Shown: one piece after another, positions 56,189 to 64,000 of the stretch
Layout: every line of letters begins with the position of its first letter
Position numbering within the stretch: the first letter of the stretch is position 1
Origin: an uncultured Alphaproteobacteria bacterium
GTDB taxonomy: Bacteria > Pseudomonadota > Alphaproteobacteria > Rhodobacterales > Rhodobacteraceae
Direction: 5' to 3'
DNA: 64,000 bases
Assembly (NCBI GenBank): GCA_902596605.1
Contig: CACJUU010000003.1
Span: forward strand, 62,001 to 126,000
The notes under the pieces: generated by a model
The model's input: only the letters and a program-made list of their open reading frames with translations
Databases searched by the model: none
Told to the model about the DNA's origin: nothing
Program-made: the position numbers and the translations under genes

Positions 56189-56650
56189 TTAATGTAGTCT
56201 TTCTTTTATTTTAATAATACTTAACAAAGCACTGCAAGCCTCCCCACCTTTATCAAAAATTTTAGGATCTGCTCTTTGCTCAGCCTGCGTTTTGTTTTCT
56301 ACGGTCAAGATAGCATTACCTATACATATTTTTTCAAGACCAAGATTAACTAACCCTCTGGAGCTTTCAGTGCTCACAATTTCGTAGTGTGTTGTCTCAC
56401 CTCTAATAACACAACCGATTGCAATAAAGCCATCAAACTCATTTTCCATTAACTTTATGGCGGTAGGTATTTCCAGCGCACCTGATACTTCAACTATCTC
56501 AGTATCAGCCTTTATTTTTCTGAGGATATTAAGAGCCCCACTTACTAGATTGTCTGTGATATCTTTATAATAGGGTGCTGAAACAAGACAAATTTTTAGT
56601 TTCTTCTTAAACTCTGCTATATTGTCTCTTCCTAAATTATCTACCCTCAC
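56189..56650 (-). CDS. ribH: 6,7-dimethyl-8-ribityllumazine synthase
   Basis: Condenses the pyrimidine and butanone phosphate precursors to lumazine. The 153 residues show VSGALEIPTAIKLM, IAIGCVIRGETTHYEIVSTE with the catalytic His, and GLEKICIGNAILTVENKTQA. It begins directly after the ribBA stop, with no gap. The enzyme normally forms a pentamer or larger capsid. Confidence 0.96.
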   Translation of the reverse strand: MRVDNLGRDNIAEFKKKLKICLVSAPYYKDITDNLVSGALNILRKIKADTEIVEVSGALEIPTAIKLMENEFDGFIAIGCVIRGETTHYEIVSTESSRGLVNLGLEKICIGNAILTVENKTQAEQRADPKIFDKGGEACSALLSIIKIKERLH

Positions 56651-57724
56651 TTAGAAGCCCTCCGTTGCATCAATTTGCAAGCCATAGCCTTCCAATCCAA
56701 CTACTTTTGGAAGTTTTGAATTGGAAAGCAGTTTTATTCTTTTGACACCTAGCAAAGATAAAATTTGGGCACCAATTCCATACTCTTTGAGTGTATCTGA
56801 GCTAGGTTTTTCGCTACTACTATCACCTGAATTGAGAAGCACCAATATACCATTTTCATTTCCGATTATCTTTTGCATTGCTCTACCTATCTCATTATAT
56901 CTGCTAGGAACCAAACCTAGCAAATCTCTATAAATATTCAATTTATGCATTCTAACCATTGATGGTTTTGCAGTATTAATCTTTCCTAGCTTTAGGACTA
57001 TATGCTCCGAATTTTCTATTTCATCTTTAAACTTAATCACTTTCCACTTGCCGCCTATAGTTGATTTTAAAACTGAGCTTTCAACCTCTTTTATTAGGTT
57101 GTCATGCTTTCTTCTGTAAGCAATAAGATCTGAAATCGTTCCGATTTTTAGGTTATGTACATATGCGAATTTCTTTAAATCTTTGAGCCTTGCCATGCTT
57201 CCATCATCATTCATAATCTCACATATAACTCCGGAAGGGTTTAATCCTGCAAGCCTAGATATATCTACAGCAGCTTCGGTATGACCTGCTCTTATAAGCA
57301 CGCCTCCATTCTTCGCCCTCAAAGGAAAGACATGCCCAGGTGTAGCTATTTCTTCTGTCCTTACTTGTGGATTTATTGCTACTGATATTGTCTTTGCACG
57401 GTCATGGGCTGATATACCTGTTGTAACGCCCTCTCGTGCCTCAATAGACACAGTAAAAGCTGTTTCGTGCCGAGAAGAGTTGGTTGCGGCCATCAAAGGC
57501 AATTTTAACTTATCTATTTGTTCAGAGGGAAGAGCTAGGCAAATTAATCCTCTGCCATATGTTGCCATAAAATTCACTGCATTTGGTGTCGCCATTTGAC
57601 CTGGTATTACAAGATCTCCCTCATTCTCTCTTTCTTCATGATCGACTAGAATAAACATTTTGCCGTTTCTAGCATCATCAATTATTGATTGCGTGGAAGA
57701 TATTTCAACACCTTGTTCTTTCAT
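56651..57724 (-). CDS. ribB: 3,4-dihydroxy-2-butanone 4-phosphate synthase with degenerate GTP cyclohydrolase II domain
   Basis: Makes the four-carbon riboflavin precursor. The N-terminal RibB domain (about 1-215) is intact: LVDHEERENEGDLVIPGQMA, CLALPSEQIDKLKLPLM, FTVSIEAREGVTTGISAHDR and IRAGHTEAAVDISRLAGL. The C-terminal domain (about 225-357) has the GTP cyclohydrolase II shape, ending LKEYGIGAQILSLLGVKRIK and VVGLEGYGLQI. However, the zinc-binding cysteine motif and the adjoining catalytic region expected near its start are absent. This is the RibBX form, so GTP cyclohydrolase activity must come from another gene not in this window. Confidence 0.92.
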   Translation of the reverse strand: MKEQGVEISSTQSIIDDARNGKMFILVDHEERENEGDLVIPGQMATPNAVNFMATYGRGLICLALPSEQIDKLKLPLMAATNSSRHETAFTVSIEAREGVTTGISAHDRAKTISVAINPQVRTEEIATPGHVFPLRAKNGGVLIRAGHTEAAVDISRLAGLNPSGVICEIMNDDGSMARLKDLKKFAYVHNLKIGTISDLIAYRRKHDNLIKEVESSVLKSTIGGKWKVIKFKDEIENSEHIVLKLGKINTAKPSMVRMHKLNIYRDLLGLVPSRYNEIGRAMQKIIGNENGILVLLNSGDSSSEKPSSDTLKEYGIGAQILSLLGVKRIKLLSNSKLPKVVGLEGYGLQIDATEGF

Positions 57725-57729
57725 ACTTT

Positions 57730-58344
57730 TTATTTTCCTGAACCCAATATCCGATCTACATATCTTGCTAGAATATCTATTTCAATATTAACTTTCTCTC
57801 CAATTCGCATTTTTTGCCAAGTCGTATTATCTTTCGTATGGGGGATAAAGTTAATATCAAAAGAAGAAGAATCTACTTGATTTACGGTTAAAGAGGTTCC
57901 GTTCAACGTAATAGATCCCTTTTCCGCAATAAATTTTGCTAAGTTTCTATTAGTTTGAAACGTAACCTGAGTGCTTCCTTCAACATCTAGAATTTTTTCT
58001 ATTGATCCGGTACCATCTATATGGCCAGTTACAATGTGTCCCCCTAATTCATCACCAAGCCTAAGGGATCTTTCAAGATTTACTTTTCTCCCAGGCTTCC
58101 ATCCAAAATCTTGATCACCAATAATTGTTTTCAAGATAGTCTCACTGGATATGTCTACTGAAAACCAATTTTTATTCTCTGAAATACCAGAATCTGTCAC
58201 CGTAAGGCAAACACCATCACAGCATATTGATGCGCCTAAGTCTATTTCAGATACATTGTAAGTGCAGAAAATTTTAGCTCTTGTATCTTTAATCTTTTCA
58301 ATTTTGGCTATTTCGCCCACGTCAGTAACAATTCCCGTAAACAT
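57730..58344 (-). CDS. ribE: Riboflavin synthase alpha subunit
   Basis: Dismutes two lumazine molecules into riboflavin. The 204 residues are two repeated barrels: MFTGIVTDVGEIAKIE and LGASICCDGVCLTVTDSG in the first, then LGDELGGHIVTGHIDGTGSI and SITLNGTSLTVNQVDSSSF in the second. The gene lies between ribD and ribB in the common alphaproteobacterial order nrdR-ribD-ribE-ribB-ribH-nusB. Confidence 0.96.
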   Translation of the reverse strand: MFTGIVTDVGEIAKIEKIKDTRAKIFCTYNVSEIDLGASICCDGVCLTVTDSGISENKNWFSVDISSETILKTIIGDQDFGWKPGRKVNLERSLRLGDELGGHIVTGHIDGTGSIEKILDVEGSTQVTFQTNRNLAKFIAEKGSITLNGTSLTVNQVDSSSFDINFIPHTKDNTTWQKMRIGEKVNIEIDILARYVDRILGSGK

Positions 58345-58356
58345 ATTTGACCCTTT

Positions 58357-59514
58357 CTAAGAATTAGCTTTCCACTTTGCTTCGATATTGTCTTTCCATC
58401 TCAGTAAGGATGTTAAAGTCAAGTTTGGAAAATCTCCCAACCTTGCATCGAGTGGCAAAAAATCATTAAAACAGGAAGTGGCGGAGTCATTTATAACTTT
58501 ATTCCCGGTAAATATCACAATTTCATCAAATAAACCGATTTTAAGAAATGATGTCCATACCCTCGCACCGCCCTCAACCAACAAACGATTTACCCCCATC
58601 CTAGAAACGATTTTTAGAATTTCTTGAATATTTAAAAATCGTTGTTCTTTACTAACTTTCTCTATACTCACTCCTCTAAAGAATTTATGAGCATCTGTGA
58701 CCTTATCCTTTAGGTCCTTACTTGTTATGATGTGCACTTTCTTTTTTCCTACGTTATCAAATATTGAGAGATTCCCTAAGTCAGATATTTCGAAATTTGT
58801 ATCTAAAATAAAAATTGGCTTGTTTTCGATTGTCTCATATTGATCTCTTAAATTTAGACGCGGATTATCAACAACTATGCTGTTTTTACCTATTAATATC
58901 CCATCGTTCTCTGATCTAAGAAGTTGGACCCTCTTTCTACATAATGAGTTGGTTATCCATTTGCTCTCTCCATTTTTTGTGGCAATTTTACCATTAATGG
59001 AAGAGCCTATCTTTAATGTTATATATGGAAGACCAGTTTTCTTCTGTTTCAAATAGCCCTTTAAAACATCTGAATTTTCTTCTTCATAGATTCTAGTTTC
59101 AATACATTCAATACCTGCTTTCTCCATTATTGACTTTCCTTTTCCGTTAGTTCTATTATCGGGATCAGTTGCCAAATAGATAACACGATTAGCTCCAAAA
59201 TTTACAATCGCTTTTGCGCAAGATGGAGAAGTGGTTTCATGTGCGCATGGCTCCAACGTGATGTAGACATTAATATCTTGTATTTTTCTTTTTTCTTGTA
59301 GGAGAGGATGGTCCGAGGCTTGTTTTATGGCCATAATTTCTGCGTGAGGTCTTCCTCCAAGTTGAGTATTCCCTCTACCGACTATTATATCTTTAAAGGT
59401 AATTACACAGCCAACTGAGGGGTTTTTACCAGTGAGCCCCACATTTCGTCTTGCTAAGTTGAGAGCTAATTTAAGAAATTTCTTGTCATCTTTCGAGATA
59501 TTTGTATCGATCAT
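58357..59514 (-). CDS. ribD: Bifunctional pyrimidine deaminase/reductase RibD
   Basis: Carries out the deamination and reduction steps of riboflavin synthesis. The 385 residues have a deaminase domain (about 1-150) with the zinc site in LGGRPHAEIMAIKQA (His and Glu) and TLEPCAHETTSPSCAKAIV (two Cys). The reductase domain follows from about 155 (LPYITLKIGSSINGKIAT, later LLVEGGARVWTSFLKIG). The ATG directly abuts the nrdR stop with no spacing. Confidence 0.95.
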   Translation of the reverse strand: MIDTNISKDDKKFLKLALNLARRNVGLTGKNPSVGCVITFKDIIVGRGNTQLGGRPHAEIMAIKQASDHPLLQEKRKIQDINVYITLEPCAHETTSPSCAKAIVNFGANRVIYLATDPDNRTNGKGKSIMEKAGIECIETRIYEEENSDVLKGYLKQKKTGLPYITLKIGSSINGKIATKNGESKWITNSLCRKRVQLLRSENDGILIGKNSIVVDNPRLNLRDQYETIENKPIFILDTNFEISDLGNLSIFDNVGKKKVHIITSKDLKDKVTDAHKFFRGVSIEKVSKEQRFLNIQEILKIVSRMGVNRLLVEGGARVWTSFLKIGLFDEIVIFTGNKVINDSATSCFNDFLPLDARLGDFPNLTLTSLLRWKDNIEAKWKANS

Positions 59515-59991
59515 CTAAACCGTCTTCTTTGGTTCAAGTTTGTTCGGGTGTAGGTCTGACATAAAATCCTCAAAATCTCCAAGTTCTTGAAAATTTTTGT
59601 AAACGCTAGCAAATCTCACATAGGCTACAGTATCAATCCTTGATAGTGTTTCCATCACTATTTTCCCAATAATCTCAGATTTTATGTCAGTATCACCGAT
59701 ACTTTCCAATCTCCTGACAATACCTGTAATCATTTGCTCAATACGCTCAGATTGAATAGGTCTTTTTTGAAGTGCTATTCTAATAGATCTTTCAAGTTTA
59801 TCTCTATCAAATATCTCTCTTTGATTTTTCTTTTTGAGTACATATAGGTCTCTTAGTTGTACTCTCTCGTACGTAGTAAAGCGACCAGCACAACTAGAAC
59901 AGTGTCTTCTTCTCCTTATAGATATATGATCGTCTGAAGGTCTACTATCCTTTACCTGAGTGTCTAGATCTCCACAAAATGGGCAGCGCAA
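59515..59991 (-). CDS. nrdR: Transcriptional repressor NrdR
   Basis: ATP/dATP-sensing repressor of ribonucleotide reductase genes. The 158 residues begin with a zinc ribbon (MRCPFCG and [14 protein letters not shown]; Cys3, Cys6, Cys31 and Cys34) with an arginine-rich stretch RRRRH between, followed by an ATP-cone (about 45-140). It heads the riboflavin operon, a conserved arrangement. No nrd genes or NrdR boxes were identified in the window. Confidence 0.95.
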   Translation of the reverse strand: MRCPFCGDLDTQVKDSRPSDDHISIRRRRHCSSCAGRFTTYERVQLRDLYVLKKKNQREIFDRDKLERSIRIALQKRPIQSERIEQMITGIVRRLESIGDTDIKSEIIGKIVMETLSRIDTVAYVRFASVYKNFQELGDFEDFMSDLHPNKLEPKKTV

Positions 59992-60074
59992 ATTATACTC
60001 CCTCTAATCTACTTAAACCTGTTATAATAATATCTTTAGTAGATATAATTTCCAACTAGTTATCGGTATATTCT

Positions 60075-62054
60075 TCATTGGTCTAAAAAAGATCTTAGTT
60101 TTCTACTTCTGCTTGGATGTTTCAGTTTTCTAAGTGCCTTAGCTTCAATTTGTCTTATCCTTTCCCTAGTTACGCTGAATTGTTGCCCAACCTCTTCAAG
60201 GGTATGGTCAGTATTTACGCCAATACCGAAGCGCATCCTTAAAACGCGCTCTTCTCTTGGTGTCAAACTCGCTAATACACGTGTGGTTGTTTCTTTTAGA
60301 TTACCTTGAATAGCATTGTCCAATGGCAACAAAGCATTTTTGTCCTCAATAAAGTCACCGAGTTGACTATCTTCCTCATCGCCAATTGGCGTTTCTAGGC
60401 TAATTGGTTCCTTCGCAATTTTCATAACTTTTCGGACTTTGTCTAAAGGCATCTGTAATTTTGACGAAAGTTCTTCTGGGGTTGGTTCCCTTCCAATTTC
60501 ATGGAGCATTTGCCTACCTGTTCTTACAAGCTTATTAATGGTCTCAATCATGTGAACGGGTATTCTAATCGTTCTAGCTTGATCTGCTATAGATCTGGTA
60601 ATAGCCTGTCTTATCCACCAGGTGGCATACGTAGAGAATTTATAACCTCTCCGGTACTCAAATTTATCTACAGCTTTCATCAGACCAATGTTACCCTCCT
60701 GAATAAGGTCAAGAAATTGCAGTCCTCTATTGGTATATTTTTTTGCTATTGAAATAACTAATCGCAAATTTGCTTCCACCATTTCTTTTTTTGCGCCTCT
60801 GGCTTCGTTTTCTCCCTTTTTTACCTTTCGAACTATATTCCTGAATTCGGAGATATCTACGTTAATAATCTTACCAATCTTTGTCATTTCGGCTTTAAGC
60901 TCTTCAACTTCAGCGCTGTGATTTTTTCCTAGCACTTCCCAACCTCTGGACTTAAGCTTAGAAACTCTATCTAACCATGCTTCTTCCAACTCAGAACCCT
61001 TGTATTCTTGAATAAACTCTTTTCGGTTAATTCTAGCTTTATCTGATATTTTTACGAATGCGCTATCTACATTAGTAATAGCCTTATTAATTCCGTAAAG
61101 TTGGTCGATAAGAGCTTCAATACGATTGTTATGAAAATTCAATGAATTTAAAAGTGAGGCTATCGACGTTTTAAAATTTTGGTATTTATTTTCATCTTTG
61201 TTTGAAAACTTCTTACTTGTATTAAAAGTTGCTTTCATCCTTTTCTTTTCAAGTTCTTTTAATTTGATATATTTGTTATCTATATCTGCCAATATATTCA
61301 AAATATGTGGTGTTAATGAATGTTCCATTGCAGCTAAAGAAACGTTTATTGCGTCCTCTTCTTCCTCATCCTCATCATTCTTTGTCTCATTTGAAGCCGA
61401 AATACCTTGATTTTCTTGTTCATTTTTTGTCGATTTTGATGTATCGGCGCTGTCATTTATATCGAGTTTTTTAATCTCTGCATCGAGTTCATTGGAGTCT
61501 CCGATTTCTGTGAAAGTGGTTTCAAGATCTATAACATCCCTCAACATTATTTCTTCATTTAGCAATTCGTTTCTCCATATGCTAATAGCCTGGAAAGTCA
61601 AGGGGCTCTCACACAGGCCATTAATCATGAGGTTTTTTCCAGCCTCTATCCTCTTAGCAATAGCTATTTCGCCCTCACGAGACAGCAGTTCAACCGACCC
61701 CATTTCTCTCAAATACATTCGTACAGGATCGTCTGTTTTATCTAAAGTTTCTGAATCGGTATTAGCTGCTACAATCTCTTTTGAACTTGTTTGTTCATGG
61801 ACTTCTTCAGAGTACTCTGTTTCTTCATTCTCAGTTACATTTATCCCCATGCCAGAAAGATCTGTCATCAGGTCTTCAATCTGCTCCGAAGAAAGCTTCT
61901 CAGTGATCACCAATTCTTCAAGTTGATCTTGAGTTATATAGCCTTTTTGTTTTGCCTCAGAAATTATTTTCTTTAAATTTTTTTTTGAAGGCCCATCAGC
62001 TAAAACTTTCTCATTGTCTTGTTCTTCATTGTGTTGCGTATTTTGTTTATTCAT
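60075..62054 (-). CDS. rpoD: RNA polymerase sigma factor RpoD (sigma-70)
   Basis: Primary sigma factor. The 659 residues include region 1.1 (about 20-80), a variable acidic non-conserved region (about 165-400) and region 2 ([20 protein letters not shown], then [20 protein letters not shown] and [20 protein letters not shown]). Region 3 ([17 protein letters not shown]) and region 4 follow, with the helix-turn-helix ([20 protein letters not shown]). The acidic insert contains a run [10 protein letters not shown] around residue 225. It is six bases downstream of dnaG. Confidence 0.97.
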   Translation of the reverse strand: MNKQNTQHNEEQDNEKVLADGPSKKNLKKIISEAKQKGYITQDQLEELVITEKLSSEQIEDLMTDLSGMGINVTENEETEYSEEVHEQTSSKEIVAANTDSETLDKTDDPVRMYLREMGSVELLSREGEIAIAKRIEAGKNLMINGLCESPLTFQAISIWRNELLNEEIMLRDVIDLETTFTEIGDSNELDAEIKKLDINDSADTSKSTKNEQENQGISASNETKNDEDEEEEDAINVSLAAMEHSLTPHILNILADIDNKYIKLKELEKKRMKATFNTSKKFSNKDENKYQNFKTSIASLLNSLNFHNNRIEALIDQLYGINKAITNVDSAFVKISDKARINRKEFIQEYKGSELEEAWLDRVSKLKSRGWEVLGKNHSAEVEELKAEMTKIGKIINVDISEFRNIVRKVKKGENEARGAKKEMVEANLRLVISIAKKYTNRGLQFLDLIQEGNIGLMKAVDKFEYRRGYKFSTYATWWIRQAITRSIADQARTIRIPVHMIETINKLVRTGRQMLHEIGREPTPEELSSKLQMPLDKVRKVMKIAKEPISLETPIGDEEDSQLGDFIEDKNALLPLDNAIQGNLKETTTRVLASLTPREERVLRMRFGIGVNTDHTLEEVGQQFSVTRERIRQIEAKALRKLKHPSRSRKLRSFLDQ

Positions 62055-62060
62055 TGGTTT

Positions 62061-63968
62061 CTATCCATTGTTTTTCTGGGAAGCCTTCCTCTTACTTTTT
62101 TTAAAAACATCCAAGCTTTCTGTGTCAAACTTACGTTCTCTCAAAATCGAATCTTCAACTAACTCAGAGCCGCCCATCGCTCGGAGGTACTCACTCTGAA
62201 TCATTTCAAACGATTCGCTTTTATTTTGCGAATCAGACCTCTGAGTTTTTATCTTAATTTTAAGATCTTTCAAGCTTTCAAGCCGATTTTTAGCTAAATT
62301 TAGTGTAGTTATCCTATTCAACAGAAGGTTTCTGGACATTTCTTCTTTATTTTTGTCGTTATATATTAAGTGATTTTTTAATGGGGGGTTTTTCTGAGTG
62401 GCTTTATCAGAAATCAAATTAAAAATATCAGAAGAGCTGGAAAGCTGTTCGTGTCGGATTTGCCAAAACGATTTCCGAAAAAATTCATCACTAAAATCTA
62501 ATCCGGTCAGTTGAGCTTTGAAGACCTTTATAAATATAGGATTTTTTATTAAGCAAAACATAATTTCTGCTTCTAACTTATTTATTTCTTTTTCAGCGGC
62601 CTGAATGCGGGATATCGTCTGAGTTTTAGGTTTAATTTTTTTTTCAGCACTATTTAATCCTTGTCTTTGCTTTATCTTTGTATTGTTTTGAAACTGCAGT
62701 TTTCTTGTTCTGTCATTTATTTCGGCTAAGAACATTTTTTTTAAGTTAATATCTTTAATTTTTTTTAATTTATTCATAAGTTCGATATGCATTTTCCTTA
62801 TGCGCTCGGGACTGTCCAATTTTCGTTGTGATTTCTCATTAATAAAAATGAAGTGGGAAAGACCTAGCGAATTATCTATTATATCCTTGAGAGCATCTTT
62901 GCCTCGTTGTTTTATAAGGTCATCTGGATCATAGTTAGAGGGTAAATTTGCTATTCGTATAGTTTGATTGTAAGAAATTAACGGTAGTGCCAATTCAACC
63001 GCTCGTGTAGCTGCAAGTCTTCCAGCATTATCTCCGTCAAGTAGTAAAATTGGTTCTTCACAAACTCTCCAAATCAATTGCAACTGTTCTTTTGTCAAAG
63101 AAGTTCCTAATGGAGCAACTGCATTATTTATCGAATTATTAGCTAGAGAAATAACATCCATGTAACCTTCAACTATAACTAAAGGATCATTTTTTGAGCT
63201 TTTTTGAGCGCTTCTAAGATTAAAAAGAAGAGAGCCTTTTTTAAATATTTTTGTCTCTGGTGAATTTATATATTTCGCGCCATATGTAGTATTTAGTGAT
63301 CTCCCTCCAAAGGCAATAACCCTATCATTCAAATTGGAAATCGGAAACATTACTCTATTTCTGAATCTATCAACCAATGGCTTGTTTTCAGGTTTATATG
63401 CCAACCCAGCATTTTCTATATCTTGCTCACTATATCCTTCTGATTTTAATGAATTAATAAGATCATCGCTCTTTGAGGGAGACAGCCCGAGTTTAAATTC
63501 TTTTATGGTGTCAATTGATAAACCACGATCTTTTAAATAATTTAAAGCTATCGAACCCTCGGTGCTGAAAAGATACTTTGTGAAAAATTTGCATGCTGCT
63601 TCATTTATATTGATCAGTTTTTGTTCCTCAGAAGAGGTGGTTGAGCTTTTAAAACTATTATCAATTTCCAAAGGTATCCCTGTTTTTTCACTAAGTGTCT
63701 TTACCGCATCAAAAAATGAAATTCCTTCCATTTCCCTTAAGAAGCTGAATACGTTACCCTTCGCTTGACATCCAAAACAATAGTAAAATCCCTTGGTATC
63801 ATCCACATGAAATGAAGCTGTTTTTTCTTTATGAAAGGGACAAGGCGCCCAAAAATCTTGCTTAGATAAATTACTTTTTTTTGGATCCCAATTTACATGT
63901 CGAGAAACAATATCTGAAATTTTTACACTCGTTTTAATTTTATCCAAGAAGGCTGAAGAGAAAGACAT
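62061..63968 (-). CDS. dnaG: DNA primase
   Basis: Makes RNA primers at the replication fork. The 635 residues have the N-terminal CHC2 zinc finger (CPFHKEKTASF then YYCFGCQAKGNVFSFL, about 43-72). A TOPRIM catalytic core follows (VIVEGYMDVISLAN, about 265-280, and ILLDGDNAGRLAATRAVELA with the acidic metal site). The C-terminal part is a helical helicase-binding domain with low-complexity K/E stretches. It precedes rpoD as in the classical macromolecular-synthesis operon; rpsU is not seen, and only 32 bases remain to the window edge. Confidence 0.96.
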   Translation of the reverse strand: MSFSSAFLDKIKTSVKISDIVSRHVNWDPKKSNLSKQDFWAPCPFHKEKTASFHVDDTKGFYYCFGCQAKGNVFSFLREMEGISFFDAVKTLSEKTGIPLEIDNSFKSSTTSSEEQKLININEAACKFFTKYLFSTEGSIALNYLKDRGLSIDTIKEFKLGLSPSKSDDLINSLKSEGYSEQDIENAGLAYKPENKPLVDRFRNRVMFPISNLNDRVIAFGGRSLNTTYGAKYINSPETKIFKKGSLLFNLRSAQKSSKNDPLVIVEGYMDVISLANNSINNAVAPLGTSLTKEQLQLIWRVCEEPILLLDGDNAGRLAATRAVELALPLISYNQTIRIANLPSNYDPDDLIKQRGKDALKDIIDNSLGLSHFIFINEKSQRKLDSPERIRKMHIELMNKLKKIKDINLKKMFLAEINDRTRKLQFQNNTKIKQRQGLNSAEKKIKPKTQTISRIQAAEKEINKLEAEIMFCLIKNPIFIKVFKAQLTGLDFSDEFFRKSFWQIRHEQLSSSSDIFNLISDKATQKNPPLKNHLIYNDKNKEEMSRNLLLNRITTLNLAKNRLESLKDLKIKIKTQRSDSQNKSESFEMIQSEYLRAMGGSELVEDSILRERKFDTESLDVFKKSKRKASQKNNG

Positions 63969-64000
63969 TTGATTTAAATTTGTGAATTACTTTCTCTCAT

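Noticed and set aside
61492-61926. Antisense open frame of 144 codons inside rpoD
   Set aside because: It is the reverse reading of an acidic, Ser/Glu-rich part of rpoD. The apparent protein is serine-rich with no domain.
1-64000. tRNA, rRNA, riboswitch, CRISPR or insertion-sequence features
   Set aside because: Intergenic gaps are short. None of those inspected contained a tRNA cloverleaf, FMN or cobalamin riboswitch core, repeat array or transposase gene.

Overview
The window is a gene-dense, AT-rich stretch of a bacterial chromosome. About 69 protein genes fill it, with no tRNA, rRNA, insertion sequence, phage gene or CRISPR array seen, and no gap longer than about 210 bases. The gene set and order point to an alphaproteobacterium with a streamlined genome. 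Evidence includes the run folK-rpoZ-rsh-DUF2062-pdxJ-acpS-lepB-rnc-era-DUF1491-recO, the run nrdR-ribD-ribE-ribB-ribH-nusB, dnaG-rpoD, the tlpA/argH/lipoprotein/lysA block, and small alphaproteobacterial families (DUF1467, DUF1244, DUF1491, HIG1-type twin-membrane protein). A free-living, probably aquatic low-GC lineage is plausible, but the genus cannot be fixed from this sequence.

Layout. 1-7.5 kb: start of carB (cut by the window edge), aspS, then a leftward operon (UMF1-type transporter, phytase-like secreted protein, dapD, dapE, methylmalonyl/ethylmalonyl-CoA epimerase, DUF1467). 7.6-18.5 kb: YggT, argG, iron alcohol dehydrogenase plus hydrolase, an unrecognised 110-aa gene, a D-amino acid aminotransferase, DUF1244, pyk, rpmI-rplT, pheS-pheT. 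18.5-30 kb: greA, ETF-ubiquinone oxidoreductase, a TPR protein, ispE, polyprenyl synthase, a methyltransferase, phaB, tlpA, argH, a 38-aa lipoprotein, lysA and a zinc-ribbon protein. 30-37.4 kb: plsC, accA, mcl1, a PatB/MalY-type lyase, def-fmt, rnhA, DUF3429, ispH. 37.4-45.8 kb: the folK-to-recO operon. 45.8-53.4 kb: mcd, DUF429, pckA, rapZ, etfA, etfB, cobalamin adenosyltransferase, HIG1 protein. 53.5-64 kb: parC, the riboflavin operon with nusB and nrdR, rpoD, dnaG.

How the genes fit together. Most encode core functions: translation, replication/transcription, isoprenoid, arginine, lysine/diaminopimelate, riboflavin and fatty acid synthesis. Running through them is a dispersed set for the ethylmalonyl-CoA pathway of acetyl-CoA assimilation: phaB, the epimerase mce, (2S)-methylsuccinyl-CoA dehydrogenase (mcd) and beta-methylmalyl-CoA lyase (mcl1). 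The electron chain for mcd (EtfAB and ETF-QO), a cobalamin adenosyltransferase for the B12-dependent mutases, and PEP carboxykinase are also present. The two diagnostic genes ccr and ecm are not in this window.

No clearly new multi-gene system was found. The points most worth a second look are: rapZ standing alone beside pckA without the usual hprK/PTS/ChvGI genes; an unusually short pckA N-terminus behind a possible 12-codon upstream reading frame; a RibB protein with a degenerate cyclohydrolase domain; an easily missed LptM-like lipoprotein gene; and systematic 3' overlaps of convergent genes (8 of 12 junctions), which leave no room for separate intrinsic terminators.
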